A stretch of DNA of 29,771 nucleotides, from NCBI GenBank assembly GCA_038249115.1, contig JBBRWQ010000034.1, forward strand, positions 1 through 29,771, read 5' to 3'. This DNA comes from UBA4719 sp038249115. Lineage in GTDB: Bacteria; Actinomycetota; Actinomycetes; Actinomycetales; Dermatophilaceae. Below are positions 28,639-29,771 of this stretch, in pieces. The translations under genes were made by a program, and so were the position numbers. The notes beneath the pieces are model-generated. The model ran no database searches, was not told the DNA's origin, and saw only the letters and a list, made by a program, of their open reading frames with translations. Positions within the stretch are counted from its first letter, which is position 1. The number at the start of each line of letters is the position of its first letter.

Positions 28639-29268
28639 ATGGCGCGTTATACCGGGCCTGACTGCAGGCGCTGCCGCCGCGAAAAGACCAAGCTGTTCCT
28701 TAAGGGAGCCAAGTGCGACTCCCCGAAGTGCCCGATCGAGCTTCGCCCGTACCCCCCGGGCATGCACGGCCGCGCGCGGACCAAGGACAGCGAGTACCTG
28801 CTGCAGATGCGTGAGAAGCAGAAGGCTGCACGCATCTATGGCGTCCTGGAGAAGCAGTTCCGTGGGTACTACCGCGAGGCGCACCGTCGCCCCGGCAAGA
28901 CCGGCGAGAACCTGCTGCGCATCTTGGAGACCCGTCTGGACAACGTTGTGTACCGGGCTGGCTTTGCCACCTCGCGTGACATGGCCCGCCAGCTGGTCCG
29001 TCACGGCCACTTCGTGGTCAACGGCCAGAAGGTGGACATTCCCAGCTTCCGGGTGTCCGAGAGCGACATCGTCGAGGTTCGTGGCAAGTCCGTGGAGATG
29101 ACACCGTTTGTCGTCGCCCGCGCGCAGGCCGGCGAGCGTTCCGTGCCGGCCTGGCTTGAAGCCATCCCGACGCAGATGCGCATCCTCGTTCACTCCCTGC
29201 CAGCGCGTCAGGTCATCGACACGCAGGTCCAGGAGCAGCTGATCGTCGAGCTCTACTCCAAGAACTGA
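28639..29268 (+). CDS. rpsD: 30S ribosomal protein S4, zinc-binding form
   Basis: S4 nucleates 30S assembly, affects accuracy and in E. coli represses the alpha operon. The product is 209 residues. C9, C12, C26 and C31 form an N-terminal zinc site, followed by the S4 RNA-binding domain (LDNVVYRAGFATSRDMARQL). A strong AGGAGAT ribosome binding site precedes the ATG. It sits between rpsK and rpoA as in most bacteria with an intact alpha operon. Confidence 0.98.
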   Translation: MARYTGPDCRRCRREKTKLFLKGAKCDSPKCPIELRPYPPGMHGRARTKDSEYLLQMREKQKAARIYGVLEKQFRGYYREAHRRPGKTGENLLRILETRLDNVVYRAGFATSRDMARQLVRHGHFVVNGQKVDIPSFRVSESDIVEVRGKSVEMTPFVVARAQAGERSVPAWLEAIPTQMRILVHSLPARQVIDTQVQEQLIVELYSKN

Positions 29269-29274
29269 TCCCGC

Positions 29275-29317
29275 CTGTATCGCTGGGTGGCTGGGCAACC
29301 AGCCACCCGGCATACAG
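29275..29317 (+). terminator. Strong hairpin between rpsD and rpoA
   Basis: GGGTGGCTGG (29285-29294) pairs perfectly over 10 bp with CCAGCCACCC (29299-29308) around a GCAA tetraloop. An outer CTGTAT (29275-29280) pairs with ATACAG (29312-29317). No T-tract follows. It could lower rpoA transcription relative to the ribosomal genes or be a processing site. Confidence 0.65.
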
Positions 29318-29426
29318 ACTCTGACAGGGCCCGCCTGCACGGACAGAGGTGCACGGGTCGCGGGGGTCATGCCCCGCAGCATCACGAGGCGTCATATAGC
29401 GGTCGCCCGTGGGAAGGAATGAAACA

Positions 29427-29771
29427 GTGCTTATTGCACAGCGCCCCACTCTGAGCGAGGACGTTGTCTCCGACTCGCGCTCGCGGTTCGTCATCGAGCC
29501 ACTTGAGCCCGGCTTCGGCTACACCCTCGGCAACTCCCTGCGCCGCACCCTGCTCTCGAGCATCCCGGGTGCCGCCGTCACGAGCATCCGTATCGACGGC
29601 GTGCTGCACGAGTTCTCCACGATCCCCGGTGTCAAGGAAGACGTCACCGAGATCATCCTCAACATCAAGAGCCTGGTCGTCTCCAGCGAGCACGACGAGC
29701 CGGTCGTCATGTACCTGCGCAAGCAGGGTCCGGGCGCGGTGACCGCGGCCGACATCGCGCCGCCGGCTGGC
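29427..29771 (+). CDS. rpoA: DNA-directed RNA polymerase subunit alpha (3' end outside window)
   Basis: The first 115 residues of the alpha subunit are present, and the frame is open to the last base. Alpha dimerises to start polymerase assembly. The N-terminal domain is recognised by FVIEPLEPGFGYTLGNSLRRTLLSSIPGAAVTSIRIDGVLHEFSTIPGVKEDV blocks, of which the GYTLGNSLRR helix makes the dimer interface. The GTG start at 29427 has GGAAGG nine bases upstream; the ATG at 29419 is out of frame. Confidence 0.97.
   Translation, partial: MLIAQRPTLSEDVVSDSRSRFVIEPLEPGFGYTLGNSLRRTLLSSIPGAAVTSIRIDGVLHEFSTIPGVKEDVTEIILNIKSLVVSSEHDEPVVMYLRKQGPGAVTAADIAPPAG

Overview
The window is a high-GC, core-genome stretch from an actinobacterium (Actinomycetota). 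Evidence for this is the strongly G/C-biased third codon positions, frequent GTG starts (plus one likely TTG), the lineage-typical charged coiled-coil insertion near the N-terminus of RpoC (about residues 142-229), zinc-ribbon forms of S14, S4 and L36, and the uninterrupted order rpoB-rpoC-rpsL-rpsG-fusA-tuf-S10-spc-alpha. Protein sequences and gene order suggest Micrococcales, perhaps Intrasporangiaceae-like. That lineage guess is inference only. Every identified gene is on the + strand.

Layout. 1-522: C-terminal part of a PKD/IPT-domain surface-type protein ending in a His/Asp repeat tail. 523-974: rpoB upstream region with a long hairpin, a GCAA-loop motif and a candidate promoter. 975-8516: rpoB and rpoC, closed by a UUCG-capped terminator. 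8517-8992: rpsL promoter and leader. 8993-13390: rpsL, rpsG, fusA, tuf (str operon), closed by a near-perfect 17-bp terminator. 13391-13939: S10-operon leader, rich in hairpins. 13940-19461: rpsJ, rplC, rplD, rplW, rplB, rpsS, rplV, rpsC, rplP, rpmC, rpsQ. 19597-23858: rplN, rplX, rplE, rpsZ (S14 type Z), rpsH, rplF, rplR, rpsE, rpmD, rplO (spc operon). 23980-26717: secY, adk, map, behind a terminator-like hairpin. 26979-29771: infA, rpmJ, rpsM, rpsK, rpsD and the 5' part of rpoA, which runs off the window.

Together these genes supply the RNA polymerase beta, beta' and alpha subunits, about half of the ribosomal proteins, elongation factors G and Tu, initiation factor IF1, the SecY translocon pore, adenylate kinase and methionine aminopeptidase. 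Many neighbours overlap by 1-4 nt or sit 2-5 nt apart, which implies translational coupling. The larger gaps hold hairpins, terminators and candidate promoters.

No mobile element, CRISPR array, tRNA or rRNA was seen, and every complete gene looks intact. I found no clear novel protein system. The less ordinary material is non-coding: (i) a bipartite motif shared by the rpoB and rpsJ upstream regions (TGACCG-YCT...GCGG followed by GCGCAAGCCC), (ii) a boxA-like element upstream of rpsJ, whose product S10 is NusE, (iii) hairpins or inverted repeats closed by GTATG/CATAC-like arms at several gene junctions, and (iv) a 12-bp inverted repeat enclosing the rpoC terminator. Promoter and leader calls were made by eye and are provisional.
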